Assembly (NCBI RefSeq): GCF_003144095.1
Contig: NZ_NSKH01000018.1
Coordinates: forward strand, 315,955 to 379,954
Direction: 5' to 3'
Source of the DNA: Streptomyces sp. ICBB 8177
GTDB lineage: Bacteria > Actinomycetota > Actinomycetes > Streptomycetales > Streptomycetaceae
Length of the DNA: 64,000 bases
The position numbers and the translations under genes were made by a program. The notes beneath the pieces were generated by a model. That model ran no database searches, was not told the origin of the DNA, and saw nothing but the letters and a program-made list of their open reading frames with translations. Of the stretch, positions 55,383 to 64,000 are shown one piece after another (positions within the stretch are counted from its first letter, which is position 1; every line of letters begins with the position of its first letter).

Positions 55383-56867
55383 TCAGCTCCGCAGGGCGGC
55401 CGAGGTCTTCTCCTCACGCGCCGCCCGCGCGCGACGACCCAGCACGAAGACGTCCCCAGCACCGTCCAGCACGCCGCCGGACGGGTCGTCCGAGCCGTCC
55501 AGCCGTACCGGGTCGTGCTCCGGCCTGAGCATGTCGCGCAGCACCATGGAGCACAGGTAGGCGGTGCCGAGCAGGTGGACCAGGATGGCGAAGTCGTAGC
55601 CGCCCTCAGGCAGCCCCTTCTCGTTGCCACCGGTGGTGTACGCGAGGTACATCCAGATGCCGAGGAAGTAGACCACCTCGCACGCCTGCCAGATCAGGAA
55701 GTCACGCCAGCGCGGCCGGGCCAGCGCGGCGAGCGGCACCAGCCAGAGCACGTACTGCGGTGAGTAGACCTTGTTGGTCAGGATGAACGCGGCGATCGCC
55801 AGGAAGGCGACCTGGACGAACCGGGGTCGCACCGGCGCGTAGAGGATCACGGCGGCGATCCCGACGCACAGCAGCAGCATCAGGGCCGTCGCGTAGGTGT
55901 TGGCACCGTTCAGCGGGTTGCCGGTCTGCTGGGAGATCATCAGCCACACCGAGCCGAAGTCGATGCCGCGGGTATGGCTGTAGCCGTAGAACTGCTTCCA
56001 GCCCTTCCAGGCGAAGGCCATCACCGGCACGTTGACCACCAGCCAGGCGACCACCGCGCCCGCCAGGGCCTTGCCGAACTCCCGCAGCCGTCCGGCCCGC
56101 AGGCACAGCAGCAGCAGCGGACCCAGCACCAGGGCCGGGTAGAACTTGGCGGCCGTCGCCAGCCCGATCAGCACCCCGGCGGCGACCGGCCGCTCGCGCG
56201 CCCACATCAACATGCCGACCGCGAGCAGGGCGACCGCCAGCAGGTCCCAGTTGATGGTGGCGGTCAGGGCGGCGGCCGGCGCGAGCGCCACCAGGAGGGC
56301 GTCCCAGGGGCGACGGCGGTGGGTGCGCGCCACGGCGACCGCGGTGACGGCGGCGCAGACCAGCAGCATCCCGGCGTTGACCAGCCAGTACACCTGTTCG
56401 CGCTGCACCAGGTCGGAGCCGTGAGGGGTGACCCAGGAGGCGACCTCCATGAACAGCCCGGTCAGCACCGGGTACTCCAGGTACCCCATGCCGCCGGAGA
56501 CGGCGTCCGGGATGTGGTCGAAGTACGGGACCAGGTCGCTGGAGAAGCCGCGGGCGTAGAACAGGTGCGGGATGTCGGAGTAACAGGCGTGCGAGTACTG
56601 GGCGTTGGCACCGAAGAACCAGCCGCTGTCGTAGCACGGCACCTTCTGGACCATGCCGAGGGCGAACATCCCGATGGCGACCAGCACGATGATCCGCACC
56701 GGGTTCCACCAGCCGCCGCGTTCGGTGGTGGCGCGCCGACCGAGCCTGCCGCCGATCACTTCGCTGCCCGCGTCGGCCACCGGATCCTCGGCGGTCGGCG
56801 GCACGGTCGCGGGCGCCTGCGGGGCGCCGCTCTCGTCGTTCTCGCGCACGGTCGTCATGGGGCACAT
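55383..56867 (-). CDS. GT87-type membrane glycosyltransferase
   Basis: A 494-residue integral membrane protein with about ten helices, resembling actinobacterial GT87/DUF2029 polyprenyl-phosphate-mannose dependent mannosyltransferases. LEYPVLTGLFMEVAS in the first outer loop and LATAAKFYPALVLGPLLLL are typical, as is NKVYSPQYVLWLVPLAAL. It may mannosylate glycolipids or secreted proteins. Start is ATG 56867 or ATG 56858; neither has an ideal site. Convergent with the racemase-fold gene. Confidence 0.85.
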   Translation of the reverse strand: MCPMTTVRENDESGAPQAPATVPPTAEDPVADAGSEVIGGRLGRRATTERGGWWNPVRIIVLVAIGMFALGMVQKVPCYDSGWFFGANAQYSHACYSDIPHLFYARGFSSDLVPYFDHIPDAVSGGMGYLEYPVLTGLFMEVASWVTPHGSDLVQREQVYWLVNAGMLLVCAAVTAVAVARTHRRRPWDALLVALAPAAALTATINWDLLAVALLAVGMLMWARERPVAAGVLIGLATAAKFYPALVLGPLLLLCLRAGRLREFGKALAGAVVAWLVVNVPVMAFAWKGWKQFYGYSHTRGIDFGSVWLMISQQTGNPLNGANTYATALMLLLCVGIAAVILYAPVRPRFVQVAFLAIAAFILTNKVYSPQYVLWLVPLAALARPRWRDFLIWQACEVVYFLGIWMYLAYTTGGNEKGLPEGGYDFAILVHLLGTAYLCSMVLRDMLRPEHDPVRLDGSDDPSGGVLDGAGDVFVLGRRARAAREEKTSAALRS

Positions 56868-56991
56868 CCTGCCTCACGCGGCTCGGCGCCGGGGCCGTCA
56901 GGTCCGGACCCGGCGCCGAGCGACGCGGTGGCGGCCGGAGGCGCCGGTGCACGACCGGCCACCACCGACGGTGTCCCCTTATGGGGCCGCG

Positions 56992-59736
56992 CTAGTTGCC
57001 TCCGATGAAACCTCCGCCGTCGGTTCCTCTGGCGCCGCCGTCCGTGGTGCCGGGGCCGCCCGTCGTACCACCGTCGGTCCCGGCGGTCGTCCCGCCGTTG
57101 CCGGTGGTGCCGCCGTCGCCGCCCGGGCCCCCGGTGGTGTCACCACCGGTGCCTCCAGTGCCCGTGCCGCCGTCCTGGCAGCCCCAGAAGCCGCAGGACG
57201 AGGTGGACGGCGACGGGGACGGGCGGTGCGACCGGCTGGGCCTGGCGGACGGGGTGGTGGAGGGCGTCGCCGAGGGGGCGGGCGCCGAAGGTGAGGGGGA
57301 CGGAGCCGCGCCGTCGCCGTAGACGACCGTGCCGATCTTCTCCGGCGGACTGAACTGCTCGACCTGCTGCCCGTCCAGGGCCGCCTTCATGTAAGCGGTC
57401 CAGATCTGCGTCGGGAAGGAGGCACCGTAGATCTTGGCGTTGCCGCCGAGGCCGTACATCGGCAGGAACTTCTGCGCCTTGGCCTGGTCGTCCATCCGGT
57501 ACATGCCGATGGAGGTGGCCAGTTGCGGGGTGTAGCCGGTGAACCAGGCGGACTTGTTGTCGTCCGTGGTGCCGGTCTTGCCCGCGGCCGGGCGCCCGAG
57601 AGCCTTCGCGGCGGTGCCGGTGCCCTCCTCGACGACGCCGCGCAGCACGCCGGTGACGTTGTCCGCGACGGCCGGGGAGAAGGCCTTCACCGTCGTCGTG
57701 CGGTGCTGGTAGACGGTGCTGCCCTCCTTGATCACCTTGCTCACCGAGTACGGTTCGGCGCGCAGTCCGCCGTCCGCGAAGGTCGCGTACGCGTCGGCCA
57801 TCCGGATCGCGCTGGGCGAGGAGGTGCCGATGGAGAAGGACGGGCCGTTGGTGCTGGCCAGACTGTCACTGGTGACACCCGCATCCAGCGCGGCCTGCTT
57901 GACCTTGTCCAGGCCCACGTTCATGCCGAGCTGCACGTAGGTGGAGTTGACCGACTCCTCCATCGCCTTCTTCAGGGTGATGGACCTGAACGAGTCGTGG
58001 TCGTCGTTCTCCTGGAGCCACTGCCGGCCGTCCTTGTCCTGCCAGACGGACCCGTCGTAGTTGAGGACCTTCCAGTCGTTGACGCCGGGGTAGACGCTGC
58101 TCGGGGAGACCGGGGTGCGCTGGGAGTCCGACTGGTCGGCCGGTCCGTGCGGGTCGCGCACCCCGTCGCGCATGGCAGCCGCCAGCACGAACGGCTTGAA
58201 CGTCGAGCCGACCTGGGCGCCGGTGTAGTCGGCGTTGTCGGTGAAGTGCTTGAGGTAGTCCTCGCCGCCGTAGATCGCCTTGATCGCGCCGTCACCCGGC
58301 ACCACCGAGGCACCGCCGAACTGCACGTAGGTGTCGGTGCTCGGGCGCAGCTTCGGCTTGATGTTCGCGCTGCGCACGTCGTCGACGGCCTTCTCCATCG
58401 CGGCCACGTCCTTCTTGTCGAAGGTCGTGTAAATCTGGTAGCCGCCCTTGTCCAGCTGCTGCTTGGTGATCTTGGTGTCGGCCAGGACGTTGTTGTCCGC
58501 GAGGTCGGTGAGATAGCCGATCTGACCCGCCTTGTCGGTGGACGGCCTGGGCTTGTTCGGCACCGGGAAGGTCCGGTACCGCCCCCGTTTCGCGGGCGTC
58601 ATGCTCTTGGTGTCGACCTCGCGGTCGAGGATCCAGCTCCAGCGGTCGGTGGCCCGCTTGAGGTTCTCGGCCGGTGTCGCCCCTGGGCCGACACCGCCGG
58701 CCGGGTCGTAGAGGTTGGGGCCGTTGAGCAGCGCGGCCAGGAACGCCGACTGGTCGGGCCTGAGTTGGTCGCAGTTGACCCCGTAGTAAGCCTGCGCCGC
58801 CGCCTGGATGCCGTACGCGCCGCGCCCGTAGTAGCCGGTGTTGAGGTAGCCCGCCAGGATGTCCTGCTTGGAGTCGTTGGCGCCGACCTTGATGGAGATC
58901 AGCAACTCCTTGAGCTTGCGGGTGACCGTCTGACTCTGGTCCAGGTAGGTGTTCTTGACGTACTGCTGGGTGATGGTGGATCCGCTCTGGGTCTCCCCGC
59001 CCTGCGCCATCCTCAGCACGGCACGGGCGATGCCCTGCGGGTCGACGCCCTTGTCGTGCCAGAACGAGGCGTTCTCCGCCGAGACCACGGCGTTCTGCAT
59101 CGACGTGGGGATCTGGTCCAGCTTGACGATCTGACGATTGAGGTCGCCGCCGCCGGAGACCACCATCCGGCTGCCGTCCGCCCAGTAGTACACGTTCTTC
59201 TGGGTCTGCGCGGCGAGGTTCGGATTCGGGACGCTCACCATCGCGTAGGCGATGCCGACCAGAGCGACCAGCGTGCCGCAGAACGCGACGCAGATGCCGA
59301 GGGTCTGACGCCATGACGGCATCCAACGGCGCCAGCCGCTCCTGCCCCAGCGGGGGTAGTCGATGAACCGCCGTGGCCGGGGACCGCCCTGTCCGCGGCC
59401 GCCCTCGCCCGTACGGCCCGCCCCTGCGCGACCACCCGCACCGGCCCCTACCGCGCCCGTCGTCGGCGCCGCACGCCTACGGCCGCCGCGCTGAGCGGCC
59501 CGCCGGGCTTCCGCCCGGCCTCCGTAGGGCCGCTCCGGCGCGCCCCGTCCCGGCGGCTGGGCGCCGTTCGAGACTCCGGGCGGGGTGCCGAACGCGTCAC
59601 CGGTCCCGTACGACCCCCGGCCGGTCGGCGGCCCGGGGCGCCGGGCGGGGGAGGACTCGGGCGGCTGCTGGGCTCCGCGCCGGGCGGCGGCGCGTCCGCC
59701 ACCGTTCGGCGGCGGCTTTCGGCGGTGCTCGCTCAT
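56992..59736 (-). CDS. Bifunctional (class A) penicillin-binding protein
   Basis: A 914-residue PBP. A 140-residue basic, Gly/Pro-rich cytoplasmic tail and one transmembrane segment (about 142-168) precede a GT51 glycosyltransferase domain (SAENASFWHDKGVD, GGETQSGSTITQQYVKN) and a transpeptidase with STFK (about 510), SVNSTYV and KTGTT (about 718). A long Pro/Ser then Gly/Thr tail ends in GGGFIGGN. It polymerises and cross-links peptidoglycan. ATG 59736 is chosen over a longer frame lacking similarity. Confidence 0.95.
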   Translation of the reverse strand: MSEHRRKPPPNGGGRAAARRGAQQPPESSPARRPGPPTGRGSYGTGDAFGTPPGVSNGAQPPGRGAPERPYGGRAEARRAAQRGGRRRAAPTTGAVGAGAGGRAGAGRTGEGGRGQGGPRPRRFIDYPRWGRSGWRRWMPSWRQTLGICVAFCGTLVALVGIAYAMVSVPNPNLAAQTQKNVYYWADGSRMVVSGGGDLNRQIVKLDQIPTSMQNAVVSAENASFWHDKGVDPQGIARAVLRMAQGGETQSGSTITQQYVKNTYLDQSQTVTRKLKELLISIKVGANDSKQDILAGYLNTGYYGRGAYGIQAAAQAYYGVNCDQLRPDQSAFLAALLNGPNLYDPAGGVGPGATPAENLKRATDRWSWILDREVDTKSMTPAKRGRYRTFPVPNKPRPSTDKAGQIGYLTDLADNNVLADTKITKQQLDKGGYQIYTTFDKKDVAAMEKAVDDVRSANIKPKLRPSTDTYVQFGGASVVPGDGAIKAIYGGEDYLKHFTDNADYTGAQVGSTFKPFVLAAAMRDGVRDPHGPADQSDSQRTPVSPSSVYPGVNDWKVLNYDGSVWQDKDGRQWLQENDDHDSFRSITLKKAMEESVNSTYVQLGMNVGLDKVKQAALDAGVTSDSLASTNGPSFSIGTSSPSAIRMADAYATFADGGLRAEPYSVSKVIKEGSTVYQHRTTTVKAFSPAVADNVTGVLRGVVEEGTGTAAKALGRPAAGKTGTTDDNKSAWFTGYTPQLATSIGMYRMDDQAKAQKFLPMYGLGGNAKIYGASFPTQIWTAYMKAALDGQQVEQFSPPEKIGTVVYGDGAAPSPSPSAPAPSATPSTTPSARPSRSHRPSPSPSTSSCGFWGCQDGGTGTGGTGGDTTGGPGGDGGTTGNGGTTAGTDGGTTGGPGTTDGGARGTDGGGFIGGN

Positions 59737-60220
59737 GCTTGCGGCTACTCCTCGGACAGGCGATCTCGCCTGTAGGCGGCAGTTGACTTCCGGTTCCTCC
59801 GGACTGCGACCCCGCCGGGCCGCATGGCGGACCGCGGGAGAACGGCACGCGACGAAGTCACCACGCTGGGTGACACACCGGCGCCCGGCGACGACGCGGC
59901 ACATGGCGACGTCACAGGAATCCCACTGGTTCGCATGGCGAACAGAGTACGCACCGTCAAAACCTGAACTACTTCAACCATCAGCCCATAACGGACAGTT
60001 GGCGCTCGGCCATCCACGGATGTGACGGCGTTCACCGTGGGGCGCCTTGCGAGATCCACACGGTCGTTCTATCGTCACGATGTATCGACTCGATACATCA
60101 GAACGACATAAAGAAACGGCACAGAGATCGGCCCGGGGGACTCCCCGCGGGTGAGCGCACAGCGCGGCACAGCGAACCGCCCGGCCTTGGGCGGCCCGTA
60201 CGAGAGCCGAGGAGGCGGAC
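59737..60220. other. Divergent promoter region, PBP / padR
   Basis: 484 bp. The PBP side is featureless apart from GC-rich words; the padR side holds the perfect palindrome at 60079-60099 in an AT-rich stretch. No gene or RNA recognised. Confidence 0.5.
60079..60099. promoter_or_regulatory. Perfect 21-bp operator palindrome upstream of padR
   Basis: Core ATGTATCGA-c-TCGATACAT (60080-60098) with one more pair on each side, 122 bp upstream of padR. Probably bound by the PadR protein itself. Confidence 0.75.
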
Positions 60221-60847
60221 ATGAGCAGGCGCTCCGGCGTCCTCGAGTTCGCGGTCCTGGGCCTGCTGCGTGAGTCGCCGATGCACGGCTACGAGCTGCG
60301 CAAGCGGCTCAACACCTCACTCGGCGTCTTCCGTGCCTTCAGTTACGGGACCCTCTACCCGTGCCTGAAGACGCTGGTCGCCCAGGGCTGGCTGACCGAG
60401 GAGGCCGCGCCCGAGGATCCGCTCGCGGCCGCCTCGCTGGGCGGGCGCCGGGCGAAGATCGTCTACCGGCTGACCCCGGAGGGCAAGGAGCACTTCGAGG
60501 ACCTCCTCGCCCAGACCGGCCCGGACGCCTGGGAGGACGAGCAGTTCGGCGTGCGCTTCGCCTTCTTCGGCCACACCGAACGCGACGTGCGGATGCGGGT
60601 CCTCGAAGGCCGCCGCAGCCGCCTGGAGGAACGGCTGGAGAGGATGCGCGCCTCGCTGGCACGTACCCGCGAGCGGCTCGACGACTACACGCTCGAGCTG
60701 CAACGGCACGGCATGGAGTCGGTGGAGCGCGAGGTCCGCTGGCTCAACGAGCTGATCGAGACGGAGCGGGCGGGCCGAGGCCGTGCCAAGGGCCGCCCCG
60801 CCGAGACAGGTCGCGACGACACGGATCCGTCCGACACCACCAAGTGA
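60221..60847 (+). CDS. PadR-family transcriptional regulator
   Basis: A 208-residue PadR repressor: winged helix [20 protein letters not shown] and [19 protein letters not shown], then a C-terminal helical dimerisation domain with [26 protein letters not shown] precedes ATG 60221. It lies 55 bases upstream of ino1, an arrangement I recall as conserved in streptomycetes, so ino1 may be part of its regulon. Ligand unknown. Confidence 0.92.
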   Translation: MSRRSGVLEFAVLGLLRESPMHGYELRKRLNTSLGVFRAFSYGTLYPCLKTLVAQGWLTEEAAPEDPLAAASLGGRRAKIVYRLTPEGKEHFEDLLAQTGPDAWEDEQFGVRFAFFGHTERDVRMRVLEGRRSRLEERLERMRASLARTRERLDDYTLELQRHGMESVEREVRWLNELIETERAGRGRAKGRPAETGRDDTDPSDTTK

Positions 60848-60902
60848 GGGCCCCGCACCCGTAGGGCCCGTCGAACAACCGAGTACACAGGGAGCAACCG
60901 GA

Positions 60903-61985
60903 ATGGGTTCGGTTCGCGTAGCCATTGTCGGCGTGGGCAACTGCGCCACGTCGCTGGTGCAGGGCGTCGAGTACTACAAGGACGCCGACCCGGACAGCCG
61001 CGTGCCGGGCCTGATGCACGTGCAGTTCGGCGACTACCACGTGCGTGACGTGGAGTTCGTGGCGGCCTTCGACGTCGACGCGAAGAAGGTCGGCCTGGAC
61101 CTCGCGGACGCCATCGGCGCCAGCGAGAACAACACCATCAAGATCTGCGACGTCCCGCAGACCGGTGTCACCGTCCAGCGCGGCCACACCCTCGACGGCC
61201 TGGGCAAGTACTACCGCGAGACCATCGAGGAGTCCGCCGAGGCCCCGGTCGACGTGGTCAAGGTCCTCAAGGACCAGCAGGTCGACGTCCTGGTCTGCTA
61301 CCTGCCGGTGGGCTCCGAGGACGCCGCCAAGTTCTACGCGCAGTGCGCCATCGACGCCAAGGTCGCGTTCGTCAACGCGCTGCCGGTCTTCATCGCCGGC
61401 ACCAAGGAGTGGGCGGACAAGTTCACCGAGGCCGGCGTCCCGATCGTCGGTGACGACATCAAGTCCCAGGTCGGCGCCACCATCACGCACCGCGTGCTGG
61501 CGAAGCTCTTCGAGGACCGCGGTGTGGTCCTGGAGCGCACCATGCAGCTGAACGTCGGCGGCAACATGGACTTCAAGAACATGCTCGAGCGCGAGCGCCT
61601 GGAGTCCAAGAAGATCTCCAAGACGCAGGCCGTCACCTCCCAGATCCCCGACCGCGACCTGGGCGCCAAGAACGTCCACATCGGCCCGTCGGACTACGTG
61701 GCCTGGCTGGACGACCGCAAGTGGGCGTACGTGCGCCTCGAGGGCCGCGCCTTCGGCGACGTCCCGCTGAACCTGGAGTACAAGCTCGAGGTCTGGGACT
61801 CCCCGAACTCCGCCGGCGTCATCATCGACGCGCTGCGCGCCGCGAAGATCGCCAAGGACCGCGGCATCGGCGGTCCGATCCTGTCGGCGTCCTCGTACTT
61901 CATGAAGTCCCCGCCGGTCCAGTACTTCGACGACGAGGCCCGCAACAACGTCGAGAAGTTCATCAAGGGCGAGGTCGAGCGCTGA
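60903..61985 (+). CDS. ino1: Inositol-3-phosphate synthase
   Basis: A 360-residue NAD-dependent enzyme converting glucose-6-phosphate to inositol-3-phosphate for phosphatidylinositol, mycothiol and related products. NAD motif [16 protein letters not shown] at residues 5-20; catalytic core [19 protein letters not shown] and [18 protein letters not shown]. Length is that of the actinobacterial short type. GGGAG lies 8 bases before ATG 60903. Ends at an intrinsic terminator. Confidence 0.97.
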   Translation: MGSVRVAIVGVGNCATSLVQGVEYYKDADPDSRVPGLMHVQFGDYHVRDVEFVAAFDVDAKKVGLDLADAIGASENNTIKICDVPQTGVTVQRGHTLDGLGKYYRETIEESAEAPVDVVKVLKDQQVDVLVCYLPVGSEDAAKFYAQCAIDAKVAFVNALPVFIAGTKEWADKFTEAGVPIVGDDIKSQVGATITHRVLAKLFEDRGVVLERTMQLNVGGNMDFKNMLERERLESKKISKTQAVTSQIPDRDLGAKNVHIGPSDYVAWLDDRKWAYVRLEGRAFGDVPLNLEYKLEVWDSPNSAGVIIDALRAAKIAKDRGIGGPILSASSYFMKSPPVQYFDDEARNNVEKFIKGEVER

Positions 61986-62009
61986 CGACCGCGTCGGTGG
62001 TTTGATCGC

Positions 62010-62047
62010 CGAGGTCCCCGGGCAATCCGCCCGGGGACCTCGTTTTT
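62010..62047 (+). terminator. Intrinsic terminator of ino1
   Basis: Perfect 14-bp stem cgaggtccccgggc with complement, loop aatcc, then ttttt: the clearest intrinsic terminator in the window. Confidence 0.92.
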
Positions 62048-62063
62048 GTGTGAGGCTGTGCGC

Positions 62064-63335
62064 ATGGCCGTCGTATGGGATCTCCGCGTACTGCTGCGGT
62101 TCCGCGACTTCCGGCGGCTGCTCGTCGTCCGGCTGCTGTCGCAACTGTCCGACGGCGTCTACCAGGTGGCACTCGCCACGTACGTCGTCTTCACCCCGGA
62201 GAAGCAGGCCTCCGCCGGCTCCATCGCGGCCGCACTCGCGGTGCTGCTGCTGCCCTACTCCCTGCTCGGCCCGTTCACCGGCGTCCTGCTCGACCGCTGG
62301 CGGCGCAGGCAGGTGCTGCTCTACTGCAACCTGCTGCGCGCGGTGCTCGCTGCCGGTACCGCCGCGCTGGTGCTGGCCCGGGTGCCGGACTGGCTCTTCT
62401 ACCTCTCCGCCCTGTCCGTCACCGCTGTCAACCGCTTCGTCCTGTCCGGCCTGTCGGCCGCGCTGCCCCGGGTGGTGGACGGCGAACGATTGGTCGTCGC
62501 CAACTCCCTGTCCCCCACGGCCGGAACGATCGCGGCCACGGTCGGCGGCGGTGCGGCGTTCATCGTCCACCTGGGAATGACCCCGGGGACCGGCTCCGAC
62601 GCCGTGGTGGTCGCGCTCGGCGCCGTGCTCTACCTGTGCGCGGGGCTGTCCGCCCGGACCATGGGCCCTGACCGCCTCGGGCCCGACCCGGGGGTGCTCC
62701 AGCCGCGGATATGGGCGGCGGTGGCGAGTACCGTGCGCGGGCTTCGCGCCGGACTGCGGCATCTGGCCGGTCGGCGGCCCGCAGTGCGCGCCCTCGCCGC
62801 GATGACCGCGCTGCGCTTCTGCTACGGGGCGCTGACGGTCACACTGCTCATGCTCTGCCGTTACTCCTGGGCCTCGCCGAGCGACACCTCCGGCGGGCTG
62901 GCGCTGCTGGGACTGGCCGTCGGGCTGTCGGGGGCCGGGTTCTTCGTCGCCGCCGTCGTCACACCGTGGGGGACCGGCCGCTTCGGCACCCCGGGCTGGA
63001 TCGTGGTGTGCGCGGCCGCGTCCACCGTTCTGGAGCCCGCACTCGGCCTGCCGTTCTCCCCGGCGCCGATGCTGCTGGCCGCGTTCGTCCTGGGCGTCAC
63101 CACGCAAGGCGCGAAGATCGCCACCGACACCGTCGTCCAGACCCACGTCGACGACGCCTACCGTGGCCGGGTCTTCTCGCTCTACGACGTCCTGTTCAAC
63201 GTCGCGTATGTTGGTTCGGCCGCGGTGGCCGCCGGGGTGTTGCCTCATGACGGCCGCTCAGCAGCACTGATCATCACCATCGCCGTGATCTACGGGGCAA
63301 CTGCGGCCGGAATGGCCTGGTTCAGCGGCAGTTGA
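62064..63335 (+). CDS. MFS transporter
   Basis: A 423-residue major facilitator with 12 predicted helices. LVVRLLSQLSDGVYQVALA in helix 1 and GVLLDRWRRRQVLLYCNLL in the 2-3 loop are typical of MFS exporters of the MFS_3/DHA type. Substrate unknown. GAGG lies 8 bases before ATG 62064, right behind the ino1 terminator. Confidence 0.9.
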   Translation: MAVVWDLRVLLRFRDFRRLLVVRLLSQLSDGVYQVALATYVVFTPEKQASAGSIAAALAVLLLPYSLLGPFTGVLLDRWRRRQVLLYCNLLRAVLAAGTAALVLARVPDWLFYLSALSVTAVNRFVLSGLSAALPRVVDGERLVVANSLSPTAGTIAATVGGGAAFIVHLGMTPGTGSDAVVVALGAVLYLCAGLSARTMGPDRLGPDPGVLQPRIWAAVASTVRGLRAGLRHLAGRRPAVRALAAMTALRFCYGALTVTLLMLCRYSWASPSDTSGGLALLGLAVGLSGAGFFVAAVVTPWGTGRFGTPGWIVVCAAASTVLEPALGLPFSPAPMLLAAFVLGVTTQGAKIATDTVVQTHVDDAYRGRVFSLYDVLFNVAYVGSAAVAAGVLPHDGRSAALIITIAVIYGATAAGMAWFSGS

Positions 63336-63454
63336 CGGTCACATCAAGGCCACAGTCCGTCAATCGGTTACGGCTGCCCGATCGAGAAGCATTACCGTAC
63401 GGACGGGCTGGAATCAGCCACACCACAACTCATGCCACACCTAGGGGGAACCCT

Positions 63455-63973
63455 GTGACCACTCCGCCGCCGCAGGGAACAAATCCATATGCCCAGCCGC
63501 CGCAGCAGGGCGCTTATCCGCCGCCTCCGCAGCCCGGGTCGTACCCGCCGCCGCAGGGCCAGTTCCCGCAGCAGGGCGGCTTCCCGCAGCAGCCCGGACC
63601 CGGCTACCCGGCACCCACGGTCGGCTTCCCGCCGTCGGCACCGGCACCCAAGAAGCGAATAGGCCGACTCGGCATCCGGCTCATCATCGTGGCGGTCCTC
63701 CTGGTCATCGGCGGTGGCATCGCCTACTTCAACCACGACGACTCGCAGACGCTGAAGGCCGGCGACTGCGCCAAGAACGCGGGCAGCGACAGCGACCCGA
63801 AGCTGGACAAGCTCGCCTGCTCCGACAGCAACGCGACGTACAAGGTCCTCAAGAAGGTCGCCGGCAGTGACGACCCCGAGATCGCTTGCGCGGGTGTGGC
63901 CGGGACGGACACCGGCTTCTACGAGACGGAGAACGGCAGCTCGTTCGTCCTCTGCCTCGCCCACAACCACTGA
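63455..63973 (+). CDS. LppU/SCO3897-type membrane-anchored protein
   Basis: A 172-residue protein. The cytoplasmic N-terminus is Pro/Gln/Gly-rich with PPPQ-type repeats, then RIGRLGIRLIIVAVLLVIGG forms one transmembrane helix. The extracellular domain has LKAGDCAKN, LACSDSNATYKVLKK, EIACAGVAG and FVLCLAHNH: four Cys, probably two disulfides, as in LppU/SCO3897 proteins. GTG 63455 is 6 bases after GGGGG. Role unknown. Confidence 0.87.
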   Translation: MTTPPPQGTNPYAQPPQQGAYPPPPQPGSYPPPQGQFPQQGGFPQQPGPGYPAPTVGFPPSAPAPKKRIGRLGIRLIIVAVLLVIGGGIAYFNHDDSQTLKAGDCAKNAGSDSDPKLDKLACSDSNATYKVLKKVAGSDDPEIACAGVAGTDTGFYETENGSSFVLCLAHNH

Positions 63974-64000
63974 CCTGACGCTCTGACGCTTACGGCGGGG

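Noticed and set aside
57523..59316. 597-codon plus-strand open frame opposite the PBP gene
   Set aside because: Antisense shadow; the minus strand carries clear PBP motifs.
60744..63248. 834-codon minus-strand open frame opposite padR, ino1 and MFS
   Set aside because: Antisense shadow spanning three well-supported genes and a terminator.

Overview
The window looks like the oriC-proximal core of a Streptomyces-type actinomycete chromosome. Base composition is very GC-rich throughout, codons end in G or C, GTG and TTG starts are common, and several genes seem to be read from leaderless mRNAs (a TAnnnT-like -10 box about 6 nt before the start codon). Gene content and order match, from memory, the S. 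coelicolor block running from ino1 and SCO3897 through dnaB and thiC to cydABCD. Nine perfect copies of the ParB site gtttcacgtgaaac and several DnaA boxes agree with a position near the replication origin. I see no rRNA, tRNA, CRISPR array, IS element, prophage or biosynthetic cluster.

Layout. 1-8.2 kb: 3' part of an ABC exporter, a small CxxC protein, an RlmA-like rRNA methyltransferase, a rhomboid-like membrane protein, a YeiH-type exporter divergent from its LysR regulator, and a FadR-type regulator overlapping a CynX/NimT-type MFS transporter. 8.3-11.8 kb: a four-gene leftward operon with two ABC-2 ATPase/permease pairs. 11.9-15.6 kb: GNAT acetyltransferase, a repeat-rich non-coding stretch, an LLM oxidoreductase and a Cof-type HAD phosphatase. 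15.7-22.3 kb: cydA, cydB and a fused cydDC, preceded by two Rex-type operators. 22.5-28.7 kb: a HisC-like aminotransferase, a LacI regulator, a PPP-family phosphatase, a two-helix membrane protein and a secreted SH3 protein. 28.9-34.2 kb: class F sortase next to a surface protein whose C-terminal anchor is out of frame, thiC under a TPP riboswitch, a DUF5326-type protein, a cupin and a holin-like protein.

34.2-37.5 kb is a five-gene leftward operon (membrane protein, methyltransferase, DUF2071, a decayed DUF3419-like gene, DoxX-like) bracketed on both sides by parS clusters. 37.6-46.9 kb holds a Cys/Met-metabolism PLP enzyme, LysR, Nudix, a PPOX-type protein with a flavohaemoglobin carrying a long disordered N-terminus, a SerB-like HAD phosphatase, a MerR-thioredoxin pair and a broken metallopeptidase gene. 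47.0-52.3 kb is replication and translation: dnaB (with a DnaA-box cluster upstream), a MATE exporter, and the rpsF-ssb-rpsR-rplI operon. 52.6-64 kb is envelope biogenesis and inositol: a small membrane protein, FemX-type transferase, alanine-racemase-fold protein, a GT87-type membrane glycosyltransferase, a bifunctional penicillin-binding protein, PadR regulator, ino1, an MFS transporter and an LppU/SCO3897-type protein.

Most of this is conserved chromosomal core. The less ordinary features are the parS sites built into perfect hairpins between convergent genes, the DnaA-box cluster at dnaB, three decayed or frameshifted genes, 17-bp tandem repeats and repeated GC-rich intergenic words, a pentapeptide-like linker inside CydDC, and perfect operator palindromes upstream of padR-ino1 and between yeiH and its LysR regulator.
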